A stretch of DNA of 64,000 nucleotides from Amycolatopsis sp. cg9 (GCF_041346945.1 NZ_CP166850.1:6928501-6992500); one strand, 5' to 3'; positions 34,559-43,411 are shown, numbered from the stretch's first letter. Numbers and translations are program-made. Notes: generated by a model not told the origin, from the sequence alone.

Positions 34559-35185
34559 ATGCGGTTCCGCGATCGGCGGGAAGCCGGCGAGCGGCTGGCT
34601 CTCCGGTTGCGCCCGCTGCTCGGCGCCCGGGCGGTCGTGCTGGGCCTGTCCGAGGGCGGGCTGGTCGTCGGTGCCGAGATCGCCGACGTCCTCGGTGCGC
34701 CGCTGGACGTGCTGCTCACCTGCCGGATCGAGTCGGCCGGGCCGCCGGCCACCACGTTCGGTGCCATCGGTGAAGGCGGTTTGCTCGTCTGGGACCACAG
34801 CGCGATCCGCCGGTACGACATCGCGGCGGCCGAGCTCACCCGGCTGGCCGAGCTGGCGCGGGCCGGACTGGCCCGGCAGGTCGCGGTCTACCGCCGGGCG
34901 ACCGCGCCGGTGCCGATCGCGGGCCGGACGGTCGTCCTGGCCGACGACGGCGCGGCCACGGGCACGACCGCGCACACGGCGATCCAGGTGCTGCGGGCCC
35001 GCCAGGTCGGCCGGATCGCGCTGGCCGTCCCGGTCGCCCAGGCGCCCGTCCTCGACGTGCTCGCCCGCGAGGCCGACCAGTTCGTCTGCCTGCGCCCGCT
35101 GCCGTGGCTGCACGAGGTCCGGAACAGCTACCGGAGGTTCCCCGCGGTCGCCGACACCGAGGCGATCGCCCTGCTGCACCGCTAG
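34559..35185 (+). CDS. phosphoribosyltransferase-fold protein
   Basis: 208 residues from ATG 34559 (CCGGGAG upstream). The PRT fold is clear: RREAGERLALRLRPLLGARAVVLGLSEGGLVVGAEIADVL, the DVLLTCRIE strand, and the PRPP loop VVLADDGAATGTTAHTAIQVLR. Related stand-alone PRTs belong to the mycobacterial DosR regulon and are used in stress physiology, but no base specificity is apparent. No DosR-like site was found in front of this gene. Confidence 0.82.
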   Translation: MRFRDRREAGERLALRLRPLLGARAVVLGLSEGGLVVGAEIADVLGAPLDVLLTCRIESAGPPATTFGAIGEGGLLVWDHSAIRRYDIAAAELTRLAELARAGLARQVAVYRRATAPVPIAGRTVVLADDGAATGTTAHTAIQVLRARQVGRIALAVPVAQAPVLDVLAREADQFVCLRPLPWLHEVRNSYRRFPAVADTEAIALLHR

Positions 35186-35360
35186 TCCACAATGGACTCG
35201 AAAGGTGACGGTGCCCACGTTACGGGTTTGTGGCGCCGGGGAAAACGATCCGGCACCACCCACCTGGCCCAGTCCGGCGCGGCCGCGAGGGCATAGGGTG
35301 GTGGCCTGGCCCTGGACCACGGCGACCGGTAGAACCGCTCCACCCGAGGAGAACCCGCTG

Positions 35361-36464
35361 ATGACGACCAGTGCCAAGGAACTCGGCCACGCCGAGATCG
35401 AGCAGCTCGGCACCGAGCTCGACGAACTCCGCGTGCGGGTCACCGCCGATCTCGGCGCGGCGGACGCCGACTACATCCACAACGTCGTCGCGGTGCAGCG
35501 GTTTTGCGAAGTCTCCGGCCGGCTCCTGCTGTTCGCCGGGTGGTTCCCGCCGGCCTGGGTGGGCGGCGTGGCGGCGCTGGCGGTGTCGAAGGTCCTCGAC
35601 AACATGGAGATCGGGCACAACGTCATGCACGGCCAGTACGACTGGATGAAGGACCCCGCGCTGAACTCGCGGACCTTCGAGTGGGACATGGTCTGCCCGG
35701 GCGAGCAGTGGCGCCGCTCGCACAACTTCATGCACCACACCTACACCAACATCCTCGGCCAGGACCGCGACGTGGGCTACGGCATCCTGCGGATCACCGA
35801 CGACCAGCCCTGGCACCCGTACTACCTGGGCAACCCGGTGTACGCCGCCGCGCAGGCGCTGTTCTTCGAATACGGCATCATGCTGCACGACCTGGAGGCG
35901 GACCGGATCGTGCAGGGCCGGCGGCACTGGGCGGACGTCCGGCCGCTGCTGAAGCCGATGCTGCGCAAGGTCGCCCGGCAGGCCGGTCGGGACTACGTGG
36001 TCCACCCGCTGCTCACCGGGCCGCTGGCGCCGCTGACGCTGACCGCGAACATCACCGCCAACGTGGTGCGCAACCTCTGGGCGTTCTCGATCATCTTCTG
36101 CGGCCACTTCCCCGACGGGGCCGAGGTGTTCACCGAGGAAGAGAGCGAAGACGAAAGCCGGGGGCAGTGGTACCTGCGCCAGATGCTCGGCTCGGCGAAC
36201 ATCACCGGGAGCCCGCTGTTCCACGTGCTTTCGGGCAATTTGAGCCACCAGATCGAGCACCACCTCTTCCCGGACCTGCCGAGCCACCGCTACCCCCGGA
36301 TGGCCGTGGAGGTGCGGGAGATCTGCGAGCGCCACGGCCTGCCCTACAACACGGGGTCGCTGTCCCGCCAGCTCGGTTCGGTCGCGCGCAAGATCTTCCG
36401 GCTCGCGCTGCCGGAGAAAAAGCCGCGCCCGGCCGTGGCGTCCATCTCGTCCACAAAGGACTGA
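35361..36464 (+). CDS. membrane fatty acid desaturase
   Basis: 367 residues from ATG 35361, after GAGGAG. Three His boxes are present: GHNVMH (85-90), HNFMHH (121-126) and QIEHH (297-301), the last with the Gln seen in many acyl-lipid desaturases. Hydrophobic segments lie between them. It introduces a double bond in membrane acyl chains using diiron, oxygen and an electron donor (ferredoxin or similar). No reductase lies beside it. Confidence 0.9.
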   Translation: MTTSAKELGHAEIEQLGTELDELRVRVTADLGAADADYIHNVVAVQRFCEVSGRLLLFAGWFPPAWVGGVAALAVSKVLDNMEIGHNVMHGQYDWMKDPALNSRTFEWDMVCPGEQWRRSHNFMHHTYTNILGQDRDVGYGILRITDDQPWHPYYLGNPVYAAAQALFFEYGIMLHDLEADRIVQGRRHWADVRPLLKPMLRKVARQAGRDYVVHPLLTGPLAPLTLTANITANVVRNLWAFSIIFCGHFPDGAEVFTEEESEDESRGQWYLRQMLGSANITGSPLFHVLSGNLSHQIEHHLFPDLPSHRYPRMAVEVREICERHGLPYNTGSLSRQLGSVARKIFRLALPEKKPRPAVASISSTKD

Positions 36465-36585
36465 TCCGGCGCCCGGCGACCCTGGCCCACCCGGTCGGCG
36501 CTGTCGATCGGCCGCGGTCCCGGCTATGCTGGAGGACCGCCCCGGACCCCGGCGGACGATCCGTCGACCGAAGCGGGGATTTACC

Positions 36586-36834
36586 GTGGATTCAGGCGTG
36601 GACGACCTGTACGACGACTACCCGGTGGGCTGGGTCCTCACCTACCGGCGCGGCCGGGCACCCGGTTCACCGACCGGCGGCTGCGAGGCGGGCGTGGTCG
36701 TCGGACCGCCGGCCCGGGATCCGCGCACCGGCCTCGAAAAGATCCCGCTCTCACCGCTCGACGGCGGCCGCACGGTCTGGGTCCCCGACCGGGAAGTCAT
36801 CGGGATCGAGCCACGCCGGCTTCCTCCGTCCTGA
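36586..36834 (+). CDS. small hypothetical protein, SH3-like beta-barrel candidate
   Basis: 82 residues from GTG 36586 (GGGGATTTACC upstream; an ATG 60 bases earlier gives an unlikely basic extension). It starts VDSGVDDLYDDYPVGWVLTYRRG and has GVVVGPPARD, then VWVPDREVIGIE. The pattern of short strands with a central GVVVGP turn suggests a small beta-barrel. The following gene has the same layout (GWQVRYRSRG...GTIAGPS...TWVPV), so the two are probably paralogues. Function unknown. Confidence 0.6.
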   Translation: MDSGVDDLYDDYPVGWVLTYRRGRAPGSPTGGCEAGVVVGPPARDPRTGLEKIPLSPLDGGRTVWVPDREVIGIEPRRLPPS

Positions 36835-36906
36835 GTGGACACCTGATGCCGGGCCGCCCCCGGAAGCCGGCGCCCCCAGACGATCTTCGAGCGAGCAGGT
36901 GAGAGC

Positions 36907-37272
36907 GTGGCCACGGTCGACGGCACCGACGCGGACCCGCGCCGCCCGGCAGGACACGGCGGCTACCACCTGGGCTGGCAGGTGCGTTACCGCAGTCGCG
37001 GCCACGCCGGCGTGGCCGCGCACGACCTGATCGGCACGATCGCGGGTCCCAGCCTGCGCGACGAGCACACCAGCACCACCTGGGTGCCGGTGCGCCCCAG
37101 GGGTGCGGCCCCCGACGTACCACCGACGCTGGTGCGGTCGCAGGACGTCCTCGACGCCCGCCCGCCCGGCGAACCGGCACCCGGCCGCCCCGCCGAGACC
37201 GGTGAAGCCCGAAGCCGTGAGGTGATCGTCGAACTGCCGGTGCGCGGGTCCGACGGGCACCCGCCGGGCTAG
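36907..37272 (+). CDS. small hypothetical protein, paralogue of the preceding one
   Basis: 121 residues from GTG 36907. The N-terminal 60 residues (YHLGWQVRYRSRGHAGVAAH, LIGTIAGPSLRD, STTWVPVRPRG) match the layout of the upstream protein. The C-terminal half is Pro/Glu/Arg-rich and ends in a strand (EVIVELPVRGS). Unknown function. Gaps of about 70 bp separate the members of this small group. Confidence 0.55.
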   Translation: MATVDGTDADPRRPAGHGGYHLGWQVRYRSRGHAGVAAHDLIGTIAGPSLRDEHTSTTWVPVRPRGAAPDVPPTLVRSQDVLDARPPGEPAPGRPAETGEARSREVIVELPVRGSDGHPPG

Positions 37273-37323
37273 GCGGGGCTCGGCGCACCGGGTGGCGGCC
37301 GGGGATTCGGGTACCCCCCGGGC

Positions 37324-37512
37324 ATGACCGATGCCGGAGAACGCCCTCGTCCCACCGAAGAACCCGAAGAAGCCGTGCCCGCCGACCACGGTTCCGAAGC
37401 CGTGGACCGGGGGCTCGCCCCGCCGTCGGAGGTCCCCGTGATCACCTCGACCCACCCCCTCGACCGCGGGCTCGCTCCGCCCGACGAGGAGGAGACCGCC
37501 CCGGGGCGGTGA
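37324..37512 (+). CDS. short acidic disordered protein with an internal DRGLAPP repeat
   Basis: 62 residues from ATG 37324. It is rich in Glu, Asp and Pro and contains VDRGLAPPSE followed 19 residues later by LDRGLAPPDE. No secondary structure or known motif is apparent. Whether it is expressed is unknown; the upstream CCGGGG...CCCCGG inverted repeat may mask its ribosome site. Confidence 0.45.
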   Translation: MTDAGERPRPTEEPEEAVPADHGSEAVDRGLAPPSEVPVITSTHPLDRGLAPPDEEETAPGR

Positions 37513-37603
37513 CGGGCGCCGGGCTCGGGTGACGACGATCTTCCCGCCGTGGCGGGGAAAATTGGTACTTGACAAGCCCGCGGGTGCCCTTCAGTCTCTC
37601 TAA

Positions 37604-37622
37604 TTAACCGTACGGTACATAC
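37604..37622. promoter_or_regulatory. TetR-type operator before the MHS transporter (TTAACCGTACGGTACATAC)
   Basis: A perfect 10-bp dyad ACCGTACGGT sits in an AT-richer stretch about 55 bp upstream of the transporter start. The flanking GTACAT recurs in the operator-like element before the dehydrogenase gene, suggesting that the same regulator, probably the local TetR protein, binds both. Confidence 0.6.
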
Positions 37623-37674
37623 CTGAGCGGTTACTTGCCTGGACTGCACTGGCGCACCCGTGGAGGAGATTGAC

Positions 37675-39024
37675 GTGACCGATCGTCCGGAGGGCGCTGT
37701 CGGCGCCCCGCCCGCGGGCCGGCCCGCCAAGGCGGCCTTGGCCGCCTGGATCGGAAGTGCGCTCGAGTACTACGACTTCTTCATCTACGGCACGGCGGCC
37801 GCGCTGGTCTTCAACAAGATCTTCTTCCCGGCCTCGTCCCCGGCGACCGGCACGCTGCTCGCGCTGTCGACCTTCGGGGTCGGTTACGTGTCGCGGCCGC
37901 TCGGGGCGCTGCTGCTGGGGCACCTCGGGGACAAGTTCGGCCGCAAGCGCGTCCTGCTGATCACCCTCCTGCTGATGGGTCTGTCCACTGTGCTCGTCGG
38001 CTGCCTGCCGGGCTACGGGACGCTGGGCGTGGCCGCGCCGATCCTGCTGGTCGCGCTGCGGTTGCTGCAGGGCCTGTCCGCCGGTGGTGAGCAGGCGAGC
38101 GCGAACTCCATGAGCCTCGAACACGCGCCCGAGCACCGCCGCGCGTACTACACGAGCTTCACCCTCAGCGGCACCCAGGCGGGGCAGATCCTGGCCACCG
38201 CGGTGTTCCTGCCGGTGGCCGCGCTGCCGCAGGAGGAACTGCTGTCCTGGGGCTGGCGGGTCCCGTTCTGGCTCAGCGCCGTCGTGGTGCTCGTCGGGTA
38301 CTACATCCGCCGTTCGCTGGAAGAGACGCCGGTCTTCCGGGAGGAGGTCGCCAGCGGCGAAGTGGTGAAGCTGCCGCTGGCCGTGCTGCTGCGGGACCAC
38401 TGGGCCGACGTCCTGCGCGTGGTCGTGGCGGCGTTGATCGCTTCGGTCAGCACGATCTTCACCGTCTACGCGCTCAGCTACGCCGTGAACACGGTGGGCC
38501 TGAGCAAGACGCCGATGTTGTGGGTCGGCGTGCTGGCCAACGTCGCCGCGGTGGTCACGATCCCGTTGTGGGCCAGGTTTTCCGACCGGATCGGGCGCAA
38601 GCGGATCTTCGTGGCCGGTTCGCTGGGCTGCGCGATCCTGATCTTCCCGTACCTCGGCGCGATCGCGGCGGGCAGCTACCTCTGGATCTTCGTCGTCGGC
38701 ATCGGGATGTTCGGCATCGTCTACACCGCCACGAGCGCGGTCTGGCCGTCGTTCTACGGCGAGATGTTCCCCGCCAGGGTGCGGTTGTCGGGCACCGCGA
38801 TCGGGACCCAGATCGGGTTCGCGATCAGCGGGTTCCTGCCCACCATCGCGGTCGGCGTCACGGGCACGGGCCGGGGCGCGTGGCTGGGCGTCGCCGTCTT
38901 CACCGCCGCCCTGTGCCTGGTGAACGTGATCGCCGTGGCCACCGGGAAGGAGACCTACCGGGTGCCGACCGCCCGGCTGGGCCGCAAGGAACCGGCGCGT
39001 GGCGAGGTCAGCGTCCCGCAATGA
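37675..39024 (+). CDS. MFS transporter of the metabolite:H+ symporter (MHS) family, ShiA-like
   Basis: 449 residues from GTG 37675; the upstream GTG at 37660 overlaps the GGAGGAG site. MHS hallmarks: AAWIGSALEYYDFFIYGTAAALVF, GHLGDKFGRKRVL, RLLQGLSAGGEQASANSM, SLEETPVFREE, FSDRIGRKRIFVAGS. About 12 membrane helices. Shikimate transporter ShiA, proline/betaine and citrate carriers belong here. The adjacent QsuD- and QsuB-like genes make quinate or shikimate the likely substrate (inference). The stop overlaps the next gene as ATGA. Confidence 0.88.
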   Translation: MTDRPEGAVGAPPAGRPAKAALAAWIGSALEYYDFFIYGTAAALVFNKIFFPASSPATGTLLALSTFGVGYVSRPLGALLLGHLGDKFGRKRVLLITLLLMGLSTVLVGCLPGYGTLGVAAPILLVALRLLQGLSAGGEQASANSMSLEHAPEHRRAYYTSFTLSGTQAGQILATAVFLPVAALPQEELLSWGWRVPFWLSAVVVLVGYYIRRSLEETPVFREEVASGEVVKLPLAVLLRDHWADVLRVVVAALIASVSTIFTVYALSYAVNTVGLSKTPMLWVGVLANVAAVVTIPLWARFSDRIGRKRIFVAGSLGCAILIFPYLGAIAAGSYLWIFVVGIGMFGIVYTATSAVWPSFYGEMFPARVRLSGTAIGTQIGFAISGFLPTIAVGVTGTGRGAWLGVAVFTAALCLVNVIAVATGKETYRVPTARLGRKEPARGEVSVPQ

Positions 39025-39791
39025 GCGTGTTCGAGGTCTACGCGCTCTGCTACGGCCGGCGCACGGGGTTCCGCGGCGAGCATTTCCTCGGCTACGACGG
39101 GGAATCCGCGGCACCCCACCCGACCGCCTACTACGTCTGGCTGGCGGTGTCGCCGGAGCACACGGTGCTCGTCGACGCGGGCATCCGGGCGGCACGGGCG
39201 AGGGAGGTGGACGGGCTCGAGTACGTCGAGCCCGTCCGGCTGCTCGCCGCGCTCGGTGTCGATCCGGGGGCGGTCGGCCACGTCGTCCTCACGCACCTGC
39301 ACTACGACCACTGCGGCACGGTGGCGGACTTCCCCGGCGCGCGGTTCGTGGTCCAGCGGTCCGAAATGGACTATTGGACCGGCCCGTGGGCCAAGCGGAT
39401 CGAGCGGGAGCGGTGGCTGCTCGACGAAGTGGCCCTCGGCCACGTGCGGGCGGGCCCGGTCGACCTGGTCGACGGCGACGCCGAGGTGGTGCCGGGGCTC
39501 AGCGTCCACCTCGTCGGCGGGCACACCGCGGGCATGCAGGTCGTGCGGGTCGAAACCGCCGCCGGTCCGATCGTGCTGGCCTCGGACGCCACGCACTTCG
39601 ACGAGAACATCGAGCACGACCGCCCGGCGCCGCTGCTGCACTCGATGACCGGGGTGTACGGCGCCTTCGACCGGGTCAAGGAGCTGGCCGGCGCCGGCCT
39701 GGTCGTCCCCGGCCACGATCCGGCGGTGTCGGCCCGCTACCCGCCCGTCGCCGACCGGGTCGTGCGGCTCAGCGCGTCGTCAGGTAGCTGA
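39021..39791 (+). CDS. MBL-fold hydrolase (lactonase-like)
   Basis: 256 residues from ATG 39021, overlapping the transporter stop by four bases. The zinc motif is LTHLHYDHCGT with later LVGGHTAG, ASDATHFDENI and VVPGHDP, the pattern of AiiA-like lactonases. In this setting a quinate/shikimate lactone or ester is an attractive substrate, but this is inference. It is translationally coupled with the transporter. The 3' end overlaps that of the convergent TetR gene by 23 bp. Confidence 0.82.
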   Translation: MSVFEVYALCYGRRTGFRGEHFLGYDGESAAPHPTAYYVWLAVSPEHTVLVDAGIRAARAREVDGLEYVEPVRLLAALGVDPGAVGHVVLTHLHYDHCGTVADFPGARFVVQRSEMDYWTGPWAKRIERERWLLDEVALGHVRAGPVDLVDGDAEVVPGLSVHLVGGHTAGMQVVRVETAAGPIVLASDATHFDENIEHDRPAPLLHSMTGVYGAFDRVKELAGAGLVVPGHDPAVSARYPPVADRVVRLSASSGS

Positions 39792-40446
39792 CCAGCAGGT
39801 CGGCGACCATGCGCCGGTGGTGCTCGCGCAGCGCCGGGTCGAGCATGTCGCGGCCGAAGATCGCGTTGAACGTGTAGCGGTTCGCGGTCCGGAACACGCA
39901 GAACGCGCTGATGGCCATGTGCACGTCGAGCGCGTCGACGTCGTCGCGGAACTGCCCGGCCTCGCGGCCGCGGGCGAGGATGCGGGTGAGCACGTCGAGG
40001 GCCGGGTTGGCCAGGTTGGACAGCGCGGTCGACCGGGCGATGTGCTCGGCGCGGTGGATGTTCTCGATGCTGACCAGCCGCACGAAGTCCGGGTGGGACT
40101 CGTGGTGGTCGAACGTGAGCCCGGCGAGCTGCCGGATCGCCTCGGCGGGGTCGAGGTGGTCGACGTCGAGGTTCTGCTCGAGGGAGCGGATGACCGTGTA
40201 GGCCCGTTCGAGCACCTCGACGAACAGCTGGTCCTTGTTGGTGAAGTAGTAGTAGATCATCCGCTTGGTGGTGCGGGTCTTCGCGGCGATCTCGTCCACC
40301 CGGGCGCCGTCGAACCCCTTTTCGGCGAACTCGCGGGCGGCCGTGTCGAGGATCTCGGCCCGCGTCCGGTCCGCGTCGCGGATGCGCTCGGGCCCGGCTT
40401 TCGCGGGCGCGCTCGACACCTCGCCCGACGATGGTGCTGCTGCCAC
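39769..40446 (-). CDS. TetR-family transcriptional regulator of the quinate/shikimate block
   Basis: 225 residues from GTG 40446. The HTH reads RAEILDTAAREFAEKGFDGARVDEIAAKTRTTKRMIYYYFTNKDQLFVEVLE. The C-terminal ligand domain is typical of TetR proteins with a DUF-type TetR_C domain. It is divergent from the dehydrogenase, and GTAC-containing palindromes lie before that gene and before the transporter, so repression relieved by a pathway metabolite is likely. Confidence 0.9.
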   Translation of the reverse strand: MAAAPSSGEVSSAPAKAGPERIRDADRTRAEILDTAAREFAEKGFDGARVDEIAAKTRTTKRMIYYYFTNKDQLFVEVLERAYTVIRSLEQNLDVDHLDPAEAIRQLAGLTFDHHESHPDFVRLVSIENIHRAEHIARSTALSNLANPALDVLTRILARGREAGQFRDDVDALDVHMAISAFCVFRTANRYTFNAIFGRDMLDPALREHHRRMVADLLVSYLTTR

Positions 40447-40539
40447 GGGTTTCCTTCCTCGCTCCGGCTGGTCTGACCCACTCTAGGACGTGACGGTGGA
40501 TCCGGGACCCTTCACGGGGCCGGTGCCGTGAGGTACAAA

Positions 40540-40561
40540 TAACGTACTGGTTCGTACATTA
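40540..40561. promoter_or_regulatory. TetR-type operator before the dehydrogenase (TAACGTAC-n6-GTACATTA)
   Basis: Eight-base arms with one mismatch flank TGGTTC. The site lies 12 bp upstream of the dehydrogenase start and between it and the divergent TetR gene. It shares CGTAC and GTACAT with the element in front of the transporter. Confidence 0.6.
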
Positions 40562-40572
40562 AGGGAGTGCTG

Positions 40573-41511
40573 GTGTCCTTGTCATCGACCGTCGAGGCGA
40601 TTCGCGCCCACGCGGCGCGCGCGACGCCGGGCGCGGTGCTCACCGGGCTGATCGGCGCGGGTATCGGGCCCTCGCTGAGCCCGCCGCTGCACGAAGCCGA
40701 GGCGCGCCGGCTCGGCCTGGAGCTGGTCTATCCGCGGTTCGACCTCGAGGACGAGGGCGTGCCGGCCACCGCCGTCGGGGCCCTGCTGGCCGCGGCCAGG
40801 GACGCCGGCTACCGCGGGCTGAACATCACCCACCCCTGCAAGCAGGTGGTGCTCGACCACCTCGACGAGCTGTCCCCCGACGCGGCCGCGCTGACCGCGG
40901 TCAACACGGTCGTGTTCCGCGACGGCCGGGCGATCGGGCACAACACCGACTGGTCCGGCTTCGCCCGCGGCCTGCGGACGGGGCTGCCCGGCGCCGATCT
41001 CGGCGCCGTCGTCCTGCTCGGTGCGGGCGGTGCGGGCGCGGCGGTGGCCCACGGCCTGCTCACCGCCGGAGCGGGCCGCGTCCAGGTCTTCGACCTCGAC
41101 ACCGGGCGGGCCGCCGCGCTCGCCGCGGCCCTCGCCGGCCGGTTCGGTGCCGAGCGCGCGGCAGCCGGGACGGACCTCGCGACGGCGGTCGGCGCCGCGG
41201 CGGGGCTCGTGCACGCCACCCCGACCGGGATGGCCGCCCACCCCGGGCTGCCCCTGCCCGCCGGCTTGCTGCGCCCGGACCTCTGGGTCGCCGAAGTCGT
41301 CTACCGCCCGCTCGAAACCGAGCTGGTCCGGACCGCCCGCGCCGCGGGCGCCCGGGTGCTCGACGGCGGCCGCATGGCCGTGTTCCAGGCCGCCGAGGCG
41401 TTCGCGCTCTTCACCGGTACCCGGCCCGACGCCGGCCGGATGCTGCGCCACTTCGCCGACCTCACCGGTACCCCACCCCTGGAAAGGCAGCCCGCCGATG
41501 TCCTCGACTGA
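40573..41511 (+). CDS. qsuD: quinate/shikimate dehydrogenase
   Basis: 312 residues from GTG 40573, five bases after AAGGGAG (an earlier GTG overlaps that site). Shikimate dehydrogenase features: GLIGAGIGPSLSPPLHEAEA, LNITHPCKQVVLDHLD with the catalytic Lys, AVNTVVF, GHNTDWSGF, the dinucleotide loop LLGAGGAGAAVAHGLL, and ATPTGMAAHPG. Asp after the second strand (FDLD) favours NAD. Location beside the QsuB-like dehydratase and transporter indicates a catabolic quinate/shikimate enzyme rather than biosynthetic AroE. Its 3' end overlaps the next gene by 14 bp. Confidence 0.85.
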   Translation: MSLSSTVEAIRAHAARATPGAVLTGLIGAGIGPSLSPPLHEAEARRLGLELVYPRFDLEDEGVPATAVGALLAAARDAGYRGLNITHPCKQVVLDHLDELSPDAAALTAVNTVVFRDGRAIGHNTDWSGFARGLRTGLPGADLGAVVLLGAGGAGAAVAHGLLTAGAGRVQVFDLDTGRAAALAAALAGRFGAERAAAGTDLATAVGAAAGLVHATPTGMAAHPGLPLPAGLLRPDLWVAEVVYRPLETELVRTARAAGARVLDGGRMAVFQAAEAFALFTGTRPDAGRMLRHFADLTGTPPLERQPADVLD

Positions 41512-43336
41512 GTCCCGCCGTTCGATCGCCACCGTCTGCCTGTCCGGGACACTGGAAGACAAGCTGACCGCGGCCGCCCGCGCCGGGTTCGACGGGGTGG
41601 AGATCTTCGAGAACGACCTCGTCGCCTCGGCGTGGTCGGCCAAGGAGATCGGCGAGCACTGCGCGGAACTGGGGTTGTCGATCGACCTGTACCAGCCGTT
41701 CCGGGACTTCGAAGCGGTGCCACCGGACGTGCTCGCCCGCAACCTCCGGCGCGCGGAGCTGAAGTTCGACGTCATGGAGCAGCTCGGCGCCGACACGATG
41801 CTGGTGTGCTCGTCGGTGTCGCCGGACGCGGTCGACGACGACGACCTCGCCGCCGAACAGCTGCACCTGCTCGCCGAGCGCGCCGCCGCGCGGGGGATCC
41901 GGATCGCCTACGAAGCCTTGGCGTGGGGCCGGTTCGTCGACACCTACGAGCATTCGTGGCGCATCGTGCGCCGCGCCGCCCACCCCGCGCTCGGCCTGTG
42001 CCTGGACAGCTTCCACATCCTGTCGCGGGGCAGCGACCCGGCGGCGATCCGCACGATCCCGGGGGAGAAGCTGTTCTTCCTGCAGCTGGCCGACGCGCCG
42101 CGGCTGCAGATGGACGTCCTGCAGTGGAGCCGGCACCACCGGCTCTTCCCCGGCCAGGGCGCGTTCGACCTGACGACGTTCACCGGTCACGTGCTGGCGG
42201 CCGGCTACCGCGGGCCGCTGTCGCTGGAGGTGTTCAACGACGTCTTCCGCCAGGCCGACCCGGTGCCGGCCGCCGTCGACGCGATGCGGTCCCTGCTCGG
42301 CCTGCAGGAAACCCTGGGGGCCGCGGAGCTGCCGCCCGCGCCGGCGCTGGCCGGGCACGCGTTCGTCGAGCTGGCGGTCGACGACGAGGCGGAGCCCCGG
42401 CTGGCGGCGGCGCTGGGCGGGCTCGGGTTCACCGAGACCGGGCACCACCGGTCCAAGCCGGTCCGGTTGTGGCAGCAGGGAAACGCGCGGATCCTGCTCA
42501 ACAGTTCCGGGGCTTCGGCGGGCGCGTCGGTCGGTGCGGTCGCGGTGGAGAGCGCGGACCCGGTCGGCTCGGCCCGCCGCGCCCAGCGGCTGCTCGCACC
42601 GATCCTGCCGCGCAGCCACCGCGCGGACGAGGCGGACCTCTCGGCGATCGCCGCGCCGGACGGGACCTCGGTCTTCTTCTGCCGCACCGGCGCCGACACC
42701 GGCGACAGCTGGCTCGGCGACTTCACGCTGACCGAGCCGGCCGGCCCGGACGCCGGCGTCACCGGGATCGACCACCTGGCGCTGACCCAGCCGTTCGACC
42801 ACTTCGACGAAGCGGCGTTGTTCTACCGCGCGGTCCTCGGCCTGGAGCCGGAACCCGTGACGGAGTTCGCCGCGCCGTTCGGCCTGGTGCGCAGCCGGAC
42901 GGTGGCCGACCCGGCCGGGCGGGTCCGCATCGCGCTCGAATCGGCCCTGCTGCGGCGGGGCGACTGGGCACCGGGCGTGCGCGAACCACAGCGCGTCGCG
43001 CTGACCACCGGCGACGCGCTCGCGTCCGCGCGCCGCATGCGTGCGCTCGGGGCGCCGCTGCTCGAGATCCCCGGCAACTACTACGACGACCTCGACGCCC
43101 GGCTGGCCCCGGACGCCGAGCTGCTCGCCGCCCTGCGCCGGCAGTCGGTGCTCTACGACCGGGACGAGCACGGCGAACTGCTGCACTTCTTCACGGTGGT
43201 CCTCGGCGGCCGGGTCTTCTTCGAGGTGGTGCAACGGATCGGCGGCTACGCCGGGGACGGCGCGGCGAACTCCCCGGTCCGGATGGCCGCGCACCGGCGG
43301 CAGCGCGCGGCCGCGGGCAGCGGCAAGTCCGCCTGA
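41498..43336 (+). CDS. qsuB: 3-dehydroshikimate dehydratase, isomerase-like plus HPPD-like domains
   Basis: 612 residues from ATG 41498. The N-terminal TIM-barrel sugar isomerase-like domain (about 1-270: IATVCLSGTLEDKLTAAARA, AYEALAWGRFVDTYEHSWRI, LCLDSFHIL, LSLEVFNDVFRQ) carries the dehydratase activity in QsuB; the C-terminal part (about 285-600) has two VOC/HPPD-like modules (GIDHLALTQPFDHFDEAALFY, FFTVVLGGRVFFEVVQRIGGY). Length and architecture match corynebacterial QsuB. It converts 3-dehydroshikimate to protocatechuate. 3-Dehydroquinate dehydratase is not in this window. Confidence 0.88.
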   Translation: MSSTESRRSIATVCLSGTLEDKLTAAARAGFDGVEIFENDLVASAWSAKEIGEHCAELGLSIDLYQPFRDFEAVPPDVLARNLRRAELKFDVMEQLGADTMLVCSSVSPDAVDDDDLAAEQLHLLAERAAARGIRIAYEALAWGRFVDTYEHSWRIVRRAAHPALGLCLDSFHILSRGSDPAAIRTIPGEKLFFLQLADAPRLQMDVLQWSRHHRLFPGQGAFDLTTFTGHVLAAGYRGPLSLEVFNDVFRQADPVPAAVDAMRSLLGLQETLGAAELPPAPALAGHAFVELAVDDEAEPRLAAALGGLGFTETGHHRSKPVRLWQQGNARILLNSSGASAGASVGAVAVESADPVGSARRAQRLLAPILPRSHRADEADLSAIAAPDGTSVFFCRTGADTGDSWLGDFTLTEPAGPDAGVTGIDHLALTQPFDHFDEAALFYRAVLGLEPEPVTEFAAPFGLVRSRTVADPAGRVRIALESALLRRGDWAPGVREPQRVALTTGDALASARRMRALGAPLLEIPGNYYDDLDARLAPDAELLAALRRQSVLYDRDEHGELLHFFTVVLGGRVFFEVVQRIGGYAGDGAANSPVRMAAHRRQRAAAGSGKSA

Positions 43337-43375
43337 GGGCGCCGGGCCGGCAGCGAGGCGCACGACCGGCCGTGG

Positions 43376-43411
43376 GGCACAACTGCCCTGGCCGGTGGGG
43401 ATGATCGGCCA
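43376..43411 (+). promoter_or_regulatory. DosR-like site pair (GGCACAACTGCCCT, GGGATGATCGGCCA), 22 bp apart
   Basis: The second 14-mer fits GGGAC-N4-GGCCC at 8 of 10 fixed positions; the first is weaker. Their starts differ by exactly 22 bp, the spacing of paired DosR sites. They lie about 100 bp before the small gene at 43512. Confidence 0.45.

Noticed and set aside
35185..35200. AGTCCACAATGGACT as terminator or DosR site
   Set aside because: The stem is only six base pairs without a T-run, and the GGGAC-N4-GGCCC form is absent.
36509..36522. DosR-like site before the small protein at 36586
   Set aside because: Only the GTCCC half fits; the other half (TCGGC) and a site at 22 bp do not.
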